A stretch of DNA of 64,000 nucleotides from NCBI GenBank assembly GCA_963822985.1, contig CAWGJU010000018.1:81956-145955 (forward strand), given 5' to 3'. A program made the position numbers and the translations under genes. Origin of the DNA: Thermohalobaculum sp963822985 (GTDB lineage Bacteria > Pseudomonadota > Alphaproteobacteria > Rhodobacterales > Rhodobacteraceae). Shown here piece after piece: positions 52,858 to 64,000 of this stretch (position 1 is its first letter; each line of letters starts with the position of its first letter). The notes below the pieces were generated by a model. The model worked only from the letters and a program-made list of their open reading frames with translations, searched no databases and was not told the DNA's origin.

Positions 52858-53468
52858 CGACGGGGAGCCGAGCGGGCCGCAGGCGTATGGCTCGGAATTG
52901 CAAACGCGCCGACACTCGCGACGCCTCGCGGGTGGGCCGTCCGGGGCTTCAGGCCGGGGTGACTGCCAGCGTTCAGGTGGCCAGGAGCGAGGGCAGGGTC
53001 GGATAGCGGTGCTCGAACGCGTCGAAGGCGCCGCCGAGGATCATCTCGATGGCGACCGCGGCGAGGATGATCGCCATGGTCCGGCTGACGACGCTGATGA
53101 CGGTCGGGCCGACGGCGCGGGCGATCGACGCGGCGAAGAGCAGGCTGACGCCGAGGATGGCGGCGACGGCGAGCATGACGGTGGCAAGCGTGGCGATCTC
53201 GCCGGCATAGTCGAGCTGATAGGCGAAGATGATCGTCGTGACGATGGCGCCCGGCCCGAAGGTCAGCGGGATCGCCAGCGGCACCACCGCGATGTTCTTC
53301 GGCCGCCTGCTGCCCTCGGCCACCGCCTTGGCGTCGCCGGCCGAGGGGCCTTCGTCGCGCAGCATCGAGAGCGCGATGCCGAGGATGATGATGCCGCCGG
53401 CGATCCTGAGCGACGGGACGCTGATCGAGAAGGCCGCGAGGATCTCCTCGCCGATCATCAGCGAGGAT

Positions 53469-54455
53469 GGAGCGCCCGAGCGGCCCTTTGGCCCGGAGGA
53501 GGTCGCGGTGACGGCCGGGGCGATCTCTCCCACGACCGGCCGCCGCTACGGCGTCGCGCGCGTCTGCCGCGTCTGCCGCGTGTGCTGGGGCGTGGCGCGC
53601 TCGTCGTTCTACGCCGCGAGGGCCACCGTCGCCGAGGAGCGGCCGCAGCGGACGCGCGGCCGGCGCGGACCGAAGCCCGCGATCTCGGACGCGGATCTCC
53701 TCGCAGCGATCCGGGACGACCTGGTGCGCTGCCCTGGTCGGGCGAAGGGCATCGCAAGGTGTGGGCGCGCTTGCGTGTGCTCGACGGCCTGCGCGTCGCG
53801 CGAAAGCGCGTGCTTCGCCTCATGCGGGAGAACGCGCTCTCTCGCCGCATCGGGCACGCCGCGCCCGGAGCAGACGCACGATCGCAGGATCGTCACGGAG
53901 GCGCCGAACGTGATGTGGGCGATCGACGCGACGCAGATCACCACCGCCCGCGACGGCAAGGTCTGGCTCTTCGGCGTCGCCGAGCACTGGAACGCCGAGC
54001 TCGTCGGTTGGCATGTGACGAAGCACGGCACCCGGCACGAGGCTCTGCAGGCGATGAGCATGGCGGTGTCCGAGCAGTTCGGGCACCTCGGCCGCGACGC
54101 CGCCGAGGTCTCGCTCTGCGGCACGACCACGGCAGCGCCTTCATGTCCGAGGACTTCCAGCGCCAGGTGAAGGCCTGGGGCATGACGTCGAGCTACGCCT
54201 TCGTCGCCCAGCTCGAGACGAACGGCGTCATCGAGCGCCTCTTCCGCACCTTCAAGGAGCAGGTCGTGTACGGACGGATCTTTCAGACGATCAAGGAGGT
54301 CCGCGACGCGTTCGCGCGTTCGTCGCCCGCTACAATACTGAGTGGCTGGTCGAGAAGAACGGCCTCGTAGCCCACGGCCGCGAAGACCTGGATGGCGGCC
54401 AACTCAAGGCGGCGCGTAGTGCAAATATTGTCCAGGAAGGGTGGTACATGCGATA
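53469..54455 (+). mobile_element. Decayed IS3-family element inserted in marC (ends approximate)
   Basis: The piece of about 990 bp is shorter than a full IS3-type element, and orfA (the helix-turn-helix part) is not seen. The marC-side right border reads ATCGCATGTACCACCC and the left border CCATCCTCGCTGATG. No matching terminal inverted repeats are evident, so the element has lost at least one end or suffered deletion after insertion. A target duplication could not be defined with confidence. Confidence 0.6.
53530..54370 (+). pseudogene. IS3-family transposase orfB, multiply frameshifted
   Basis: The pieces in order are TTGRRYGVARVCR and VARSSFYAARATVAEE (one frame), GHRKVWARLRVLDGLRVARK and RVLRLMRENAL (second frame), NVMWAIDATQITTARDGKVW and AEHWNAELVGWHVTKHGTRH (first frame again), and LRHDHGSAFMSEDFQRQVKA and NGVIERLFRTFKEQVVYGRI (second frame). 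The DDE triad is readable as Asp in WAIDAT, Asp in RHDHGS and Glu in VIERLF. At least three frameshifts and the C-terminal truncation after WLVEKNGL-type sequence make it non-functional. Confidence 0.75.
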
Positions 54456-54739
54456 AGCCCGGCGACGATGACGGTGCCCATCACGACCAGGGCGGTCTTG
54501 CGCCGCTCGCCCGGCGAATAGCCGTCGGTCAGGCTGAGGAAGATCGGGATGCCATAGGCTGGGTTCACCAGCGCGAACAGCGCCGCAAAGAACTTGGCGA
54601 AGATCACCGGGTGAAACGCCGCGCCAAAATCCATCGCCCGATCTCCCCCGTTTCGGCCGGGTGCTGTACGCCCCGGCCCGGGTTAGCCTAGGACCGAGGC
54701 AGAAGATATGAACAGTCTCGGAAGCGTTGTGGGCACGAG

Positions 54740-55183
54740 GTGATGGCGAGCAGGATGCCAGGCAGGCAGGTCGAGGCCGGGGCTCACCGCCTCTGCGTCC
54801 GCGTCTATTACGAGGACACCGATTTCGGCGGCGTCGTCTATTACGCCAATTACCTGAAGTTCATCGAGCGGGGTCGGACCGAGGCGCTGCGGGCGCTGGG
54901 CGTCGACCAGGTGGCGCTGAAGGCGGCGGGATTGGTCTTCGTCGTTCGCCGTGTCACGGCCGACTGGCTGGCGCCTGCGAGGTTCGACGATTTGCTCGAC
55001 GTGCTGACCGAGCTGACGGAGATCGGCGGGGCGTCGGTGCGCATGGGTCAGGAGGTCCGCCGGGGCGGGACGACGCTGTTCCGCGCGGCGGTGCAGATCG
55101 CCTGCATGGACGAGGCCGGGCGGCCGCGCCGGCTGCCGGAAGAGGTGCGGGCGCGACTTCTCGTCCTAGGCGACAGGGCTTGA
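54740..55183 (+). CDS. ybgC: Tol-Pal-associated acyl-CoA thioesterase YbgC
   Basis: The product has 147 aa from GTG 54740, or 146 from ATG 54743. It has a single hotdog fold. YYEDTDFGGVVYYANYLKF contains the catalytic Asp of the 4-hydroxybenzoyl-CoA thioesterase family, and FIERGRTEALRALG follows as in YbgC. It hydrolyses short acyl-CoAs and is the usual first gene of tol-pal operons, though tolQ starts 174 bp downstream here. Confidence 0.93.
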   Translation: MMASRMPGRQVEAGAHRLCVRVYYEDTDFGGVVYYANYLKFIERGRTEALRALGVDQVALKAAGLVFVVRRVTADWLAPARFDDLLDVLTELTEIGGASVRMGQEVRRGGTTLFRAAVQIACMDEAGRPRRLPEEVRARLLVLGDRA

Positions 55184-55357
55184 CCAATGGATCATTCCAG
55201 CGGAGGTGACGCGCCGATTTCGCCGGCAAGTTCACGAGCACGCTACGGGCCGCGCGAGACCATCGCAATTTCGCGCGGGATCGCGTATTGAGGACGAGAG
55301 GCGGCCGCGCGGAAGAGCCGAAATCGGCCGGGCGCGCGCGAATTGGGTAGGGCAGAC

Positions 55358-56127
55358 ATGACGGGCAGTATTGCCGCGATCGGGTTGAGCGTGGCCCTGG
55401 GCGCTCAGGCGGCGCTGGGCGACGGCACCATCCCCGCCGCGGTCGGCGAGGTGGATTTCTCGGTCTGGGCGATGTTCGCGCGGGCGACTTTCACGGTCAA
55501 GCTCGTGATGATCGTGCTGTTGCTCGCCTCTTTCTGGTCGTGGGCGATCATCATCGAAAAGGTGATGGTCTTCGCGCGGCTGCGCCGCCAGTCGGCGAAC
55601 TTCGAGGAGGCGTTCTGGTCGGGGCGGCCCCTCGACGACCTCTTCGACCGGATCTCGGGCAAGCCCGGGAGCCCGATCGAGCGGGTCTTCGTCGCCGGCA
55701 TGACCGAATGGCGGCGGTCCTTCGGCGATGGCGGGCTGATCCCCGGCACCCAGCAGCGGGTCGAGCGGGCGATGCAGGTGGCCATTGCGCGGGAGTCCGA
55801 GGTGATCAACCGGCGGCTGCCGTTCCTGGCCTCGGTCGGCTCGACGGCGCCGTTCGTCGGTCTCTTCGGCACCGTCTGGGGCATCAAGCACAGCTTCGAG
55901 TTGATCGCGACGCAGCAGAACACGAACCTGGCGGTCGTGGCGCCCGGCATCGCCGAGGCGCTGCTGGCGACCGCGCTGGGTCTCCTGGCGGCGATCCCGG
56001 CGGTGCTGGCCTACAACCGGCTGATCGGCGAGGCGGGCAGCCTGACGGGTGCGCTCGAGAACTTCGCCGACGAGTTCTCGACGATCCTCGCCCGGCAGAT
56101 CGACCGGCACCACGTCATGGAGGACGC

Positions 56128-56131
<4 letters not shown>
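55358..56131 (+). CDS. tolQ: Tol-Pal system proton channel subunit TolQ
   Basis: The product has 257 aa. ATG 55358 is chosen over an upstream TTG (55343). Three membrane helices are visible: FTVKLVMIVLLLASFWSWAI; FLASVGSTAPFVGLFGTVWG; and APGIAEALLATALGLLAAIP. The MotA/TolQ/ExbB signature GLFGTVWGIKHSF is complete. With TolR it uses the proton-motive force to drive TolA. Its stop overlaps the tolR start (ATGA). Confidence 0.95.
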
Positions 56132-56589
<458 letters not shown>

Positions 56590-56592
56590 CCC

Positions 56593-57765
56593 TTGCGGCG
56601 CGGCGCGGCCATTTCCGGGGCGATGCATCTGGGCGTGCTGGGGCTCGCCCTGTTCGGCGCCGATTGGTTCAGCGACCGCGAGCCGATCCCGCTTGACCTG
56701 ACCGAGATCGAGATGGTGGACGGCGCCGAGCTGGACGCCCGGCTCTCGACGGCGCCCGTGGTGCAGAGCGCGGGGCCGGCCGAGATGAGCCCGCCATCGC
56801 CGGGCGACAGCGCGCCGGCCAGCGCCGAGGCGCCCGACGCGGCTGCCGAGGCCGCGGCGGTGGCGGCGCTGGAAAGTGCGCCCGCGCCCGAGCCGCGGCC
56901 GGACGCGCCGAAGATCACCTTTCCGCCGCCTCCGACGGACGTGCCCTCGGAAGCGCCGGCGCCGTCCATCGCCGAGATCCCCTCGCCGGACCCGCTCGAC
57001 CAGCAAGCCGCCGAGCCCGAGAGCCCGGCCTCGACCGAGCCGGTGCAGCCGCTGGCCTCGATGAAGCCTCCCGCCCCCTCGCCGCGGCCGCTGCCGCCGC
57101 CCGAGCCGGAGCCCGAGGCCGAGCGCACGCCCGAACCCGCCGAGGCCACCGTGCCGCAGCCGACGGCGCCCGAACCGCCCAAGCCCGAACCCGCGCCCGC
57201 CGCCGAACCCGAGCCCGAGGCGTTGGCGGCCGCCGAGCCCGAAGCGCCGCCGAGCCTGGCGCCGCAGCAGGCGAAGCTGCCCGTCGCCAAGCCGGCGGAG
57301 CTCGCGCGCGCGGCGCGCGCCGCTTCCCGCCCCGAGCCGCAGCAGGCGGCCGAGGCCAAGCCCGACAAGCCCGAGCAGCGCGTCGCCCAGGCCGAGACCA
57401 AGCCCGCCAAGCCCGCCGGCGGCTCGAGCCGGCCGACGGCGCCGCTGAACGAGGGCGAGAAGAACGCCCTGCGGCTGGGCATCAAGAACTTCTACACATA
57501 TAGCGGTCGGCAGGATCCGAGCCTGCGCGTAACCATCCGCGTCCGCTTGAACGAGCAGGCCGAGATCGAGGGCAAGCCGGAGCTGCTGCGGGCCGAGGGC
57601 GGCGACGCGGGTTCGCAGAAGTCGCTGTTCGACTCTGGCCGCCGGGCGCTGCTGCAGGCGCAGAACGCCGGCGAGTTCAAGAAGCTGCCGCCCGACAAAT
57701 ACGGCGCCTGGAAGGTGCTGAACGTCGTCTTCACCACCGAGAAAGGGATCGACTTCTCGTCATGA
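56593..57765 (+). CDS. tolA: TolA/TonB-like energy-transducing protein
   Basis: The product has 390 aa, probably from TTG 56593, four bases after tolR. A short N-terminal helix (AISGAMHLGVLGLALFGADW) anchors it. Residues about 60-290 form a very long Pro/Ala/Glu-rich span (PEPEPEAERTPEPAEAT and the like) that crosses the periplasm. The C-terminal domain (LRLGIKNFYTYSGRQDPSLR, VTIRVRLNEQAEIEGKPELL) matches the TolA C-terminal fold. Position between tolR and tolB decides the name. The spacer is Pro-rich rather than the Ala/Lys/Glu helix of E. coli TolA. Confidence 0.9.
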   Translation: MRRGAAISGAMHLGVLGLALFGADWFSDREPIPLDLTEIEMVDGAELDARLSTAPVVQSAGPAEMSPPSPGDSAPASAEAPDAAAEAAAVAALESAPAPEPRPDAPKITFPPPPTDVPSEAPAPSIAEIPSPDPLDQQAAEPESPASTEPVQPLASMKPPAPSPRPLPPPEPEPEAERTPEPAEATVPQPTAPEPPKPEPAPAAEPEPEALAAAEPEAPPSLAPQQAKLPVAKPAELARAARAASRPEPQQAAEAKPDKPEQRVAQAETKPAKPAGGSSRPTAPLNEGEKNALRLGIKNFYTYSGRQDPSLRVTIRVRLNEQAEIEGKPELLRAEGGDAGSQKSLFDSGRRALLQAQNAGEFKKLPPDKYGAWKVLNVVFTTEKGIDFSS

Positions 57766-59150
57766 CAGCGCACCGCCCAAGCCTTGCCCGTCTCGCCGCC
57801 CAACCGGCTGGCCCGCTGGGCGCCCCTCTGGTTGCCCTGGCGATCCTGATGCTGCTGGTGATGGCGCTCGCGGTGCCGACGGCCGCACGGGCGCAAGCCG
57901 CCTCCGAGGGCACGACGATCGTCGTCGGCGACCCGAACTTCCAGCCGATGCCGATCGCCGTCGCGGACTTCGTCGCGCCCTCGGAGCTGGCCGGCGAGGC
58001 GGAGAACATCCGCGGGGTCGTCGAGGCGGATCTGGAGCGCTCGGGGCTGTTCCGGATCGTCCCGCGCAGCGCGCACATTGCGCGCGTCACCGACTTCAAC
58101 CAGGTGCCGACCTATGCCGACTGGCGGACGATCAATGCCCAGGCGCTGGTGACGGGGCAGATCGGGCGTTCGGCCGATGGCCGGCTGGTTGCGCAGTACC
58201 GGGTCTTCGACACCCAGGCCGAGGAGCAGCTCGAAGGGCAGCAGATCCTTGCCGCCCCGGCCGATTGGCGCCGCGTCGGGCACAAGCTGGCCGACGGCGT
58301 CTACAGCCGGCTGACGGGCGAGGGACCATATTTCGACAGCCGCGTCGTCTTCGTCGCCGAGAGCGGGCCGAAGGGCGACCGCACCAAGCGGCTGGCGGTG
58401 ATGGACCAGGACGGCGCGAACGTGCGCTTCCTGCCGGACGCCTCGGGGCTGGTACTGGGACCGCGGTTCTCGCCGAACGACCAGCTGGTGCTCTACACCT
58501 CCTATCAATCGGGCCAGCCCGAGCTCTACCTCACCAACCTCGACACCAATCAGCGCGAGCGGCTGGGCGCCTTTCCGGGCATGAGCTTCTCGCCGCAGTT
58601 CTCGCCCAATGGCAACGAGGTGGTGTTCAGCGTCGCCGAGGGGGGCAATGTCGACATCTGGGCGATGAACCTGGCCAATCGCTCGAAGCGCCGGCTGACG
58701 AGTGGCGCGTCGATCGAGACCTCGCCGTCATTCTCGCCCGACGGCAGCCGGATCGTCTTCGAGTCGGACCGCGGCGGCAAGCAGCAGCTTTATGTCATGC
58801 CGGCGGGCGGCGGCGAGGGCACGCGGATCAGCTTCGGCGCCGGCAGCTATGGCGCGCCGGTCTGGTCGCCCAAGGGGGATCTGATCGCCTTCACCAAGAT
58901 CCTGAGCGGGCGGTTTCATATCGGCGTCATGCGGCCCGACGGGTCGGAAGAGCGGCTGTTGACGACGAGCTTTCTCGACGAGGGGCCGACCTTCTCGCCC
59001 AACGGCCGGGTGCTGATGTTCTCCCGCGAGACGCCGGGGGCGAGCGGCACCGCGCAGGTGATGAGCATCGACGTGACCGGGCGCAACCTGCGCCGGGTCG
59101 AGACGCCGGGGGCGGCGTCCGACCCGGCCTGGTCGCCGCTGCGCGACTGA
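57762..59150 (+). CDS. tolB: Tol-Pal system beta-propeller protein TolB
   Basis: The product has 462 aa and overlaps tolA by ATGA. A signal peptide ends near AARAQA. Residues about 40-190 form the N-terminal domain (IAVADFVAPSELAGEAENIR). The six-bladed propeller shows repeated PRFSPNDQLVLYTSYQSGQP, SPSFSPDGSRIVFESDRGG and DPAWSPL-type blades. It is periplasmic, binds Pal and competes with peptidoglycan. Confidence 0.96.
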   Translation: MTAHRPSLARLAAQPAGPLGAPLVALAILMLLVMALAVPTAARAQAASEGTTIVVGDPNFQPMPIAVADFVAPSELAGEAENIRGVVEADLERSGLFRIVPRSAHIARVTDFNQVPTYADWRTINAQALVTGQIGRSADGRLVAQYRVFDTQAEEQLEGQQILAAPADWRRVGHKLADGVYSRLTGEGPYFDSRVVFVAESGPKGDRTKRLAVMDQDGANVRFLPDASGLVLGPRFSPNDQLVLYTSYQSGQPELYLTNLDTNQRERLGAFPGMSFSPQFSPNGNEVVFSVAEGGNVDIWAMNLANRSKRRLTSGASIETSPSFSPDGSRIVFESDRGGKQQLYVMPAGGGEGTRISFGAGSYGAPVWSPKGDLIAFTKILSGRFHIGVMRPDGSEERLLTTSFLDEGPTFSPNGRVLMFSRETPGASGTAQVMSIDVTGRNLRRVETPGAASDPAWSPLRD

Positions 59151-59305
59151 TCGGAGGAAACGACGGGTGCGACGCCGATGCGCATGGCATCAAAGCGGAT
59201 TTTCCGCCTCTTGCGCCGCGCCCGATGCGCTGGGATACTCCCGAATGGGGGGAGCGTGTGCCCCGCCTGGGCACGGGGCTTGAGGGACAAGAGGAGCTCC
59301 ATTTG

Positions 59306-59806
59306 ATGAAATTTTCACCGATCTTCGCGGTCATCGCGGTGGTCGCAATGGCCGGCTGCGCCGACGAGACGCCGCCTGACGCGTCGGCCGCCGCCGGCGG
59401 GGCGGGAACCGGCTATGGCGCCGGCCAACCCGCGCCGAACACGGTCGAGTACTTTAACCAGGTCGTGGGCGACCGCGTGTTCTTCGGCACCGACGAGTAC
59501 ACGCTGGACGGCGAGGACCAGGCCACGCTGCGCCGACAGGCCGAGTGGCTGCAGGCGAACCCCGGCAGCAACGCCACCGTCGAGGGGCATGCCGACGAGC
59601 GTGGCACGCGCGAGTACAACCTGGCGCTGGGCGCCCGCCGCGCCAACTCGGCGCGCGAGTTCCTGATCAGCCAGGGCGTCTCGCCGGCGCGCCTGCAGGC
59701 CGTGTCTTTCGGCAAGGAGCGCCCGGTGGCGCTCTGCTCGGACGAGAGCTGCTGGTCGCAGAACCGCCGGGCCGTCACGGTGGTGACGGGCGCGCCGCTG
59801 ACCTGA
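59306..59806 (+). CDS. pal: Peptidoglycan-associated lipoprotein Pal
   Basis: The product has 166 aa. ATG 59306 is preceded by GAGGAG (59291-59296), which decides between it and longer frames. The lipobox is VVAMAGC, giving an acylated Cys at about residue 19. The OmpA-like domain contains TVEGHADERGTREYNLALGA and RRANSAREFLISQG, the diaminopimelate-binding site. It is an outer-membrane lipoprotein tying the envelope to peptidoglycan. Confidence 0.96.
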   Translation: MKFSPIFAVIAVVAMAGCADETPPDASAAAGGAGTGYGAGQPAPNTVEYFNQVVGDRVFFGTDEYTLDGEDQATLRRQAEWLQANPGSNATVEGHADERGTREYNLALGARRANSAREFLISQGVSPARLQAVSFGKERPVALCSDESCWSQNRRAVTVVTGAPLT

Positions 59807-59918
59807 CCGGAACGAAGGCGGCGCGGCCTGTCCGCGCCGCCCGCGACCCGGTCCACGACCCGGCCCATTGCCCGGCCCATCACCCGGCACGGCGGAGAAC
59901 CCCAGCACGGAGGCAGCG

Positions 59919-60707
59919 ATGCGCGTCCATAACCGGCAGAGCGGCATCGGAGTGGCGGCGGCGCTGGCGACCGGCATCGCGGTCGCCGCGCTCGTCGGCG
60001 GCGGCAAGGCGGCCGAGGCGCAGCAGGGCAGTTCGGCCGAGGCGCTGTTCGGCGCGCGCCTCAACGACTTGGAAGGCGAGGTCCGCCGGCTCACCGCGAT
60101 GGTCGAGGAGCTGCAGAACACGCAGCGGCGCATCGCCGAGGAGGCGGCGCGACGCTTCTCGGACATCGAGTTCCGGCTGACCGAACTGGAAGGCGGCGAC
60201 GTCGGCGGGCTGCAGCCGGTGCCGCCGCTGGGCGGCGTCGGCGCCGATCTGGGCGGCGGACAGGCCTCCGGCACAGGTCAGAGCCAGGCCCGGCAGGGCG
60301 CGCAAATTGCCGCCGTTTCGGTGGCCGAGCAAGGCGATCTCGACCGGGCGGCGGCGGATGTCCAGCAGGGCCGCTACGACCAGGCCGAGGACCGGCTGCG
60401 ACGGTTCCTGAGCGACTATCCGGCGAGCCCGCTGACGGGCGATGCCTGGTACTGGCTGGGCGAGAGCCAGCTGGTGCGCGGCAATAGCGGCGCGGCGGCG
60501 CGCAGCTACCTCAGCGGCTATAATGCCGACCGGCGGGGTGCGCGGGCGGCGCATAATCTTTATCGGCTTGGCGTGGCGCTAGGCCGGCTTGGGCAGGTCA
60601 ACGAGGCCTGCCTGACGCTGCGCGAGGTGGGTGCGCAGTTCCCGTCGGCGCCGGACAATCTGGTCGACAAGGCCGAGACCGAGGCCGACGCTCTGTCCTG
60701 TGGGTGA
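59919..60707 (+). CDS. cpoB: Tol-Pal-associated cell division coordinator CpoB/YbgF
   Basis: The product has 262 aa. ATG 59919 has CGGAGG upstream; an earlier in-frame start lacks one. A signal peptide ends near KAAEAQ. Residues about 40-90 form a trimerising coiled coil (ARLNDLEGEVRRLTAMVEEL). Residues about 140-255 hold TPR repeats (DVQQGRYDQAEDRLRRFLSD, then AWYWLGESQLVRGN). It coordinates peptidoglycan synthesis with Tol-Pal constriction. It overlaps tilS by a few bases. Confidence 0.94.
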   Translation: MRVHNRQSGIGVAAALATGIAVAALVGGGKAAEAQQGSSAEALFGARLNDLEGEVRRLTAMVEELQNTQRRIAEEAARRFSDIEFRLTELEGGDVGGLQPVPPLGGVGADLGGGQASGTGQSQARQGAQIAAVSVAEQGDLDRAAADVQQGRYDQAEDRLRRFLSDYPASPLTGDAWYWLGESQLVRGNSGAAARSYLSGYNADRRGARAAHNLYRLGVALGRLGQVNEACLTLREVGAQFPSAPDNLVDKAETEADALSCG

Positions 60708-62040
60708 GGCGCCTGAGGGCGGCGCACCCGACCTGGCCGCCGAGGTTGCGGCCATTCTGGACTGGCTGGTGCCCCAAGGCCGCCTCGGCGTGGCCGTCTC
60801 TGGCGGGGGCGATTCGATGGCGCTGCTCGCCATCGCCGCGACATGGGCGCGCCGGCATAGGCGCGAGCTGTCGGCCGCGACGGTCGATCATGGGCTGCGC
60901 GAGGCCAGCGCCGACGAGGCGGCATTTGTCGCCGCCTTCTGCAAGCGGCTGGGCGTGCGGCACGCGGTGTTGCGGGCCGGGCCTATGGCGCCGGGCAACG
61001 TGGCCGCGGCGGCGCGGGATGCGCGGTATCGGCTGCTCGCCGACTGGGCGCGGGCCGGCCGGGCGACCTCCGTTCTTCTCGGCCACACCATGGACGATCA
61101 GGCCGAGACACTGCTGATGCGGCTGGCGCGCGGCTCGGGCGTCGAGGGGTTGTCGGGCATGGCGCCGCGGCGCGATTGGGGGGGCGTCGCCTGGCTGCGG
61201 CCGATGCTGGGCGTCCGGCGCGCGCCCTTGCGCGACTGGCTGCGTGGCCGCGGGATCGCCTGGGTCGACGACCCGACGAACGAGGACCCTGGCTATGACC
61301 GGGTCAAGGCGCGCCGGGCGCTGGAACTGCTCGAGCCGCTGGGGCTGACGGTCGAGGGGCTGGCCGAGACGGCGGCGCGGCTGCATCGCCAGCGCCGGGT
61401 GCTGTTGCGGGCCGCCTCGGACACGGCCGCGGCGGCGCTGCGCTGGGGCGAGTTCGGCGAGGCCCGGCTGGCGCTGGCGCCCTTGCGCGCGACCGAGCGC
61501 GACACGGGCCTGCGCGTCTTCGCCGAGGCGCTCGTGCGGGTGGGCGCGCGCAGCTATCGGCCGCGCTTCCGGAGCCTGGAGCCGGCGCTGGCGCGGTTGC
61601 TCGGGGGGCAGGCGGCCGGGATGACGCTGGGCGGCTGTCTCGTCGCGCCGGATCTTCAGGGCGACACAGTGCTGATCTGCCGCGAGCCCGCCGCCGTGGC
61701 AGGGCCGGTGCCGCTGGCGCCGCCGGCGATCGTCTGGGATGGCCGCTGGCGTGTCACGGCACCGGAAGCGCCGGGTGGGCTGCACGTCGGCGCCCTGCGG
61801 GGGTCCGGCTGCGACCGGCTGTCGCGGGATGCGTTGGCTGGCGGCTGGCGGCCGCCGGCCGCCTGGAGCGCGGCGCCGCGGCCGTTGCGCGAGACGGTCC
61901 CGGCCGTTTACGCCGCGCCCACGGGGGCGGCCGAGGACCTGCTCGCCGTGCCGGCGGCGGCCTTTGTCGCTACCGCGGCGCCCGCTTGGGTGGTGGACAT
62001 CACGGCAGAGCTCGTTCGGCCGCCGGAAGCGATGCCCTAA
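60700..62040 (+). CDS. tilS: tRNA(Ile)-lysidine synthetase TilS
   Basis: The product has 446 aa and starts at GTG 60700, overlapping the cpoB end by eight bases. The PP-loop ATP-binding motif is AVSGGGDSMALLAIA, followed by DHGLREASADEAAFV and LGHTMDDQAETLLMRLARGS, all typical of TilS. The C-terminal half is the tRNA-binding region. It converts the wobble C of the CAT anticodon of tRNA-Ile2 to lysidine. Confidence 0.94.
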   Translation: MGEAPEGGAPDLAAEVAAILDWLVPQGRLGVAVSGGGDSMALLAIAATWARRHRRELSAATVDHGLREASADEAAFVAAFCKRLGVRHAVLRAGPMAPGNVAAAARDARYRLLADWARAGRATSVLLGHTMDDQAETLLMRLARGSGVEGLSGMAPRRDWGGVAWLRPMLGVRRAPLRDWLRGRGIAWVDDPTNEDPGYDRVKARRALELLEPLGLTVEGLAETAARLHRQRRVLLRAASDTAAAALRWGEFGEARLALAPLRATERDTGLRVFAEALVRVGARSYRPRFRSLEPALARLLGGQAAGMTLGGCLVAPDLQGDTVLICREPAAVAGPVPLAPPAIVWDGRWRVTAPEAPGGLHVGALRGSGCDRLSRDALAGGWRPPAAWSAAPRPLRETVPAVYAAPTGAAEDLLAVPAAAFVATAAPAWVVDITAELVRPPEAMP

Positions 62041-62151
62041 GAGGGCGCTCTTGCGCGGTTGAACATCTTAACTGGCGCGCCGTTCGCCCTATGTTAGTGT
62101 GCGAAGCGGCGCCTTAGGGGCCGCCATCCCTCTGATCTGAGAGGCACCACA

Positions 62152-64000
<1,849 letters not shown>

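Larger units (their letters stand above)
52973..54634 (-). pseudogene. MarC-family membrane protein, split by an IS3-type remnant
   Basis: The N-terminal part runs from ATG 54634 (MDFGAAFHPVIFAKFFAALF, NPAYGIPIFLSLTDGYSPGE, VMGTVIVAGLIA) to about 54456. The C-terminal part runs from about 53468 to 52973 (LMIGEEILAAFSISVPSLRI, GIALSMLRDEGPS, PLAIPLTFGPGAIVTTIIFA). Joined as VIVAGLIA-LMIGEEIL they give a normal six-helix MarC/UPF0056 protein of about 220 aa. The roughly 990 bp between belong to a transposase remnant on the opposite strand, so no full product can be made. MarC proteins have no firmly established transport substrate. Confidence 0.82.

Overview
The window is high-GC DNA from an alphaproteobacterium. 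The evidence is chromosomal synteny at the right end (ruvC-ruvA-ruvB, then ybgC-tolQ-tolR-tolA-tolB-pal-cpoB-tilS-ftsH), an elongator tRNA-Met of alphaproteobacterial type, and aromatic-catabolism and accessory genes common in that class. A Rhodospirillales/Geminicoccales-like lineage is plausible, but this is inference only.

Left part (about 1-24.5 kb) is accessory and scarred. It starts with an exported beta-propeller protein. An IS91-type element follows, with a frameshifted tyrosine recombinase and an HUH transposase. Next come two partial copies of a recombinase-associated gene, a TorT-like periplasmic binding protein, a Tat-exported protein beside an outer-membrane-like protein, a frameshifted AraC regulator and a baeRF protein. 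A DUF1326-DUF2182-DUF1326 trio is a candidate metal-handling unit, although its second DUF1326 is frameshifted. After it lie a frameshifted serine hydrolase, an NTF2-flavin monooxygenase fusion, an MBL-fold hydrolase behind a multiply frameshifted aminotransferase, a frameshifted Ala/Arg-rich phasin-like gene, a large protein with a UPF0149-like segment and a TRIC-type channel.

Centre (24.6-34.3 kb) is an intact benzoate-to-beta-ketoadipate pathway operon on the minus strand: benA-benB-benC-benD-catA-catB-catC, an aromatic-acid MFS transporter and a BKACE-family enzyme. A divergent LysR regulator faces it. The shared promoter region holds an exact ATAC-N7-GTAT (BenM/CatM-type) operator and two near matches. 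Together these genes would import benzoate, dihydroxylate it, make catechol, cleave the ring and form the enol-lactone. The enol-lactone hydrolase and the thiolase steps are absent here. The BKACE enzyme could process beta-ketoadipate instead.

34.3-43.4 kb is a mosaic: a 5'-truncated adenylate cyclase, a Gfo/Idh/MocA oxidoreductase, a YcaQ/AlkX-type glycosylase, and a scrapyard of SDR and ABC fragments whose last junction gives the neighbouring BisC-type molybdoenzyme a foreign C-terminus. A tRNA-Met with two stem mismatches and a VapBC-type toxin-antitoxin pair follow.

Right part (43.6-64 kb) is core genome: tandem trkH genes, uvrD/pcrA, msrA, a DUF1127-like protein, ruvCAB, marC split by a decayed IS3-family element, the tol-pal operon, tilS, and ftsH running off the window end. 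Apart from marC, these genes are intact, whereas single-base frameshifts are common between 3 and 21 kb. Either the left part is decaying after transfer or the assembly carries indel errors there.
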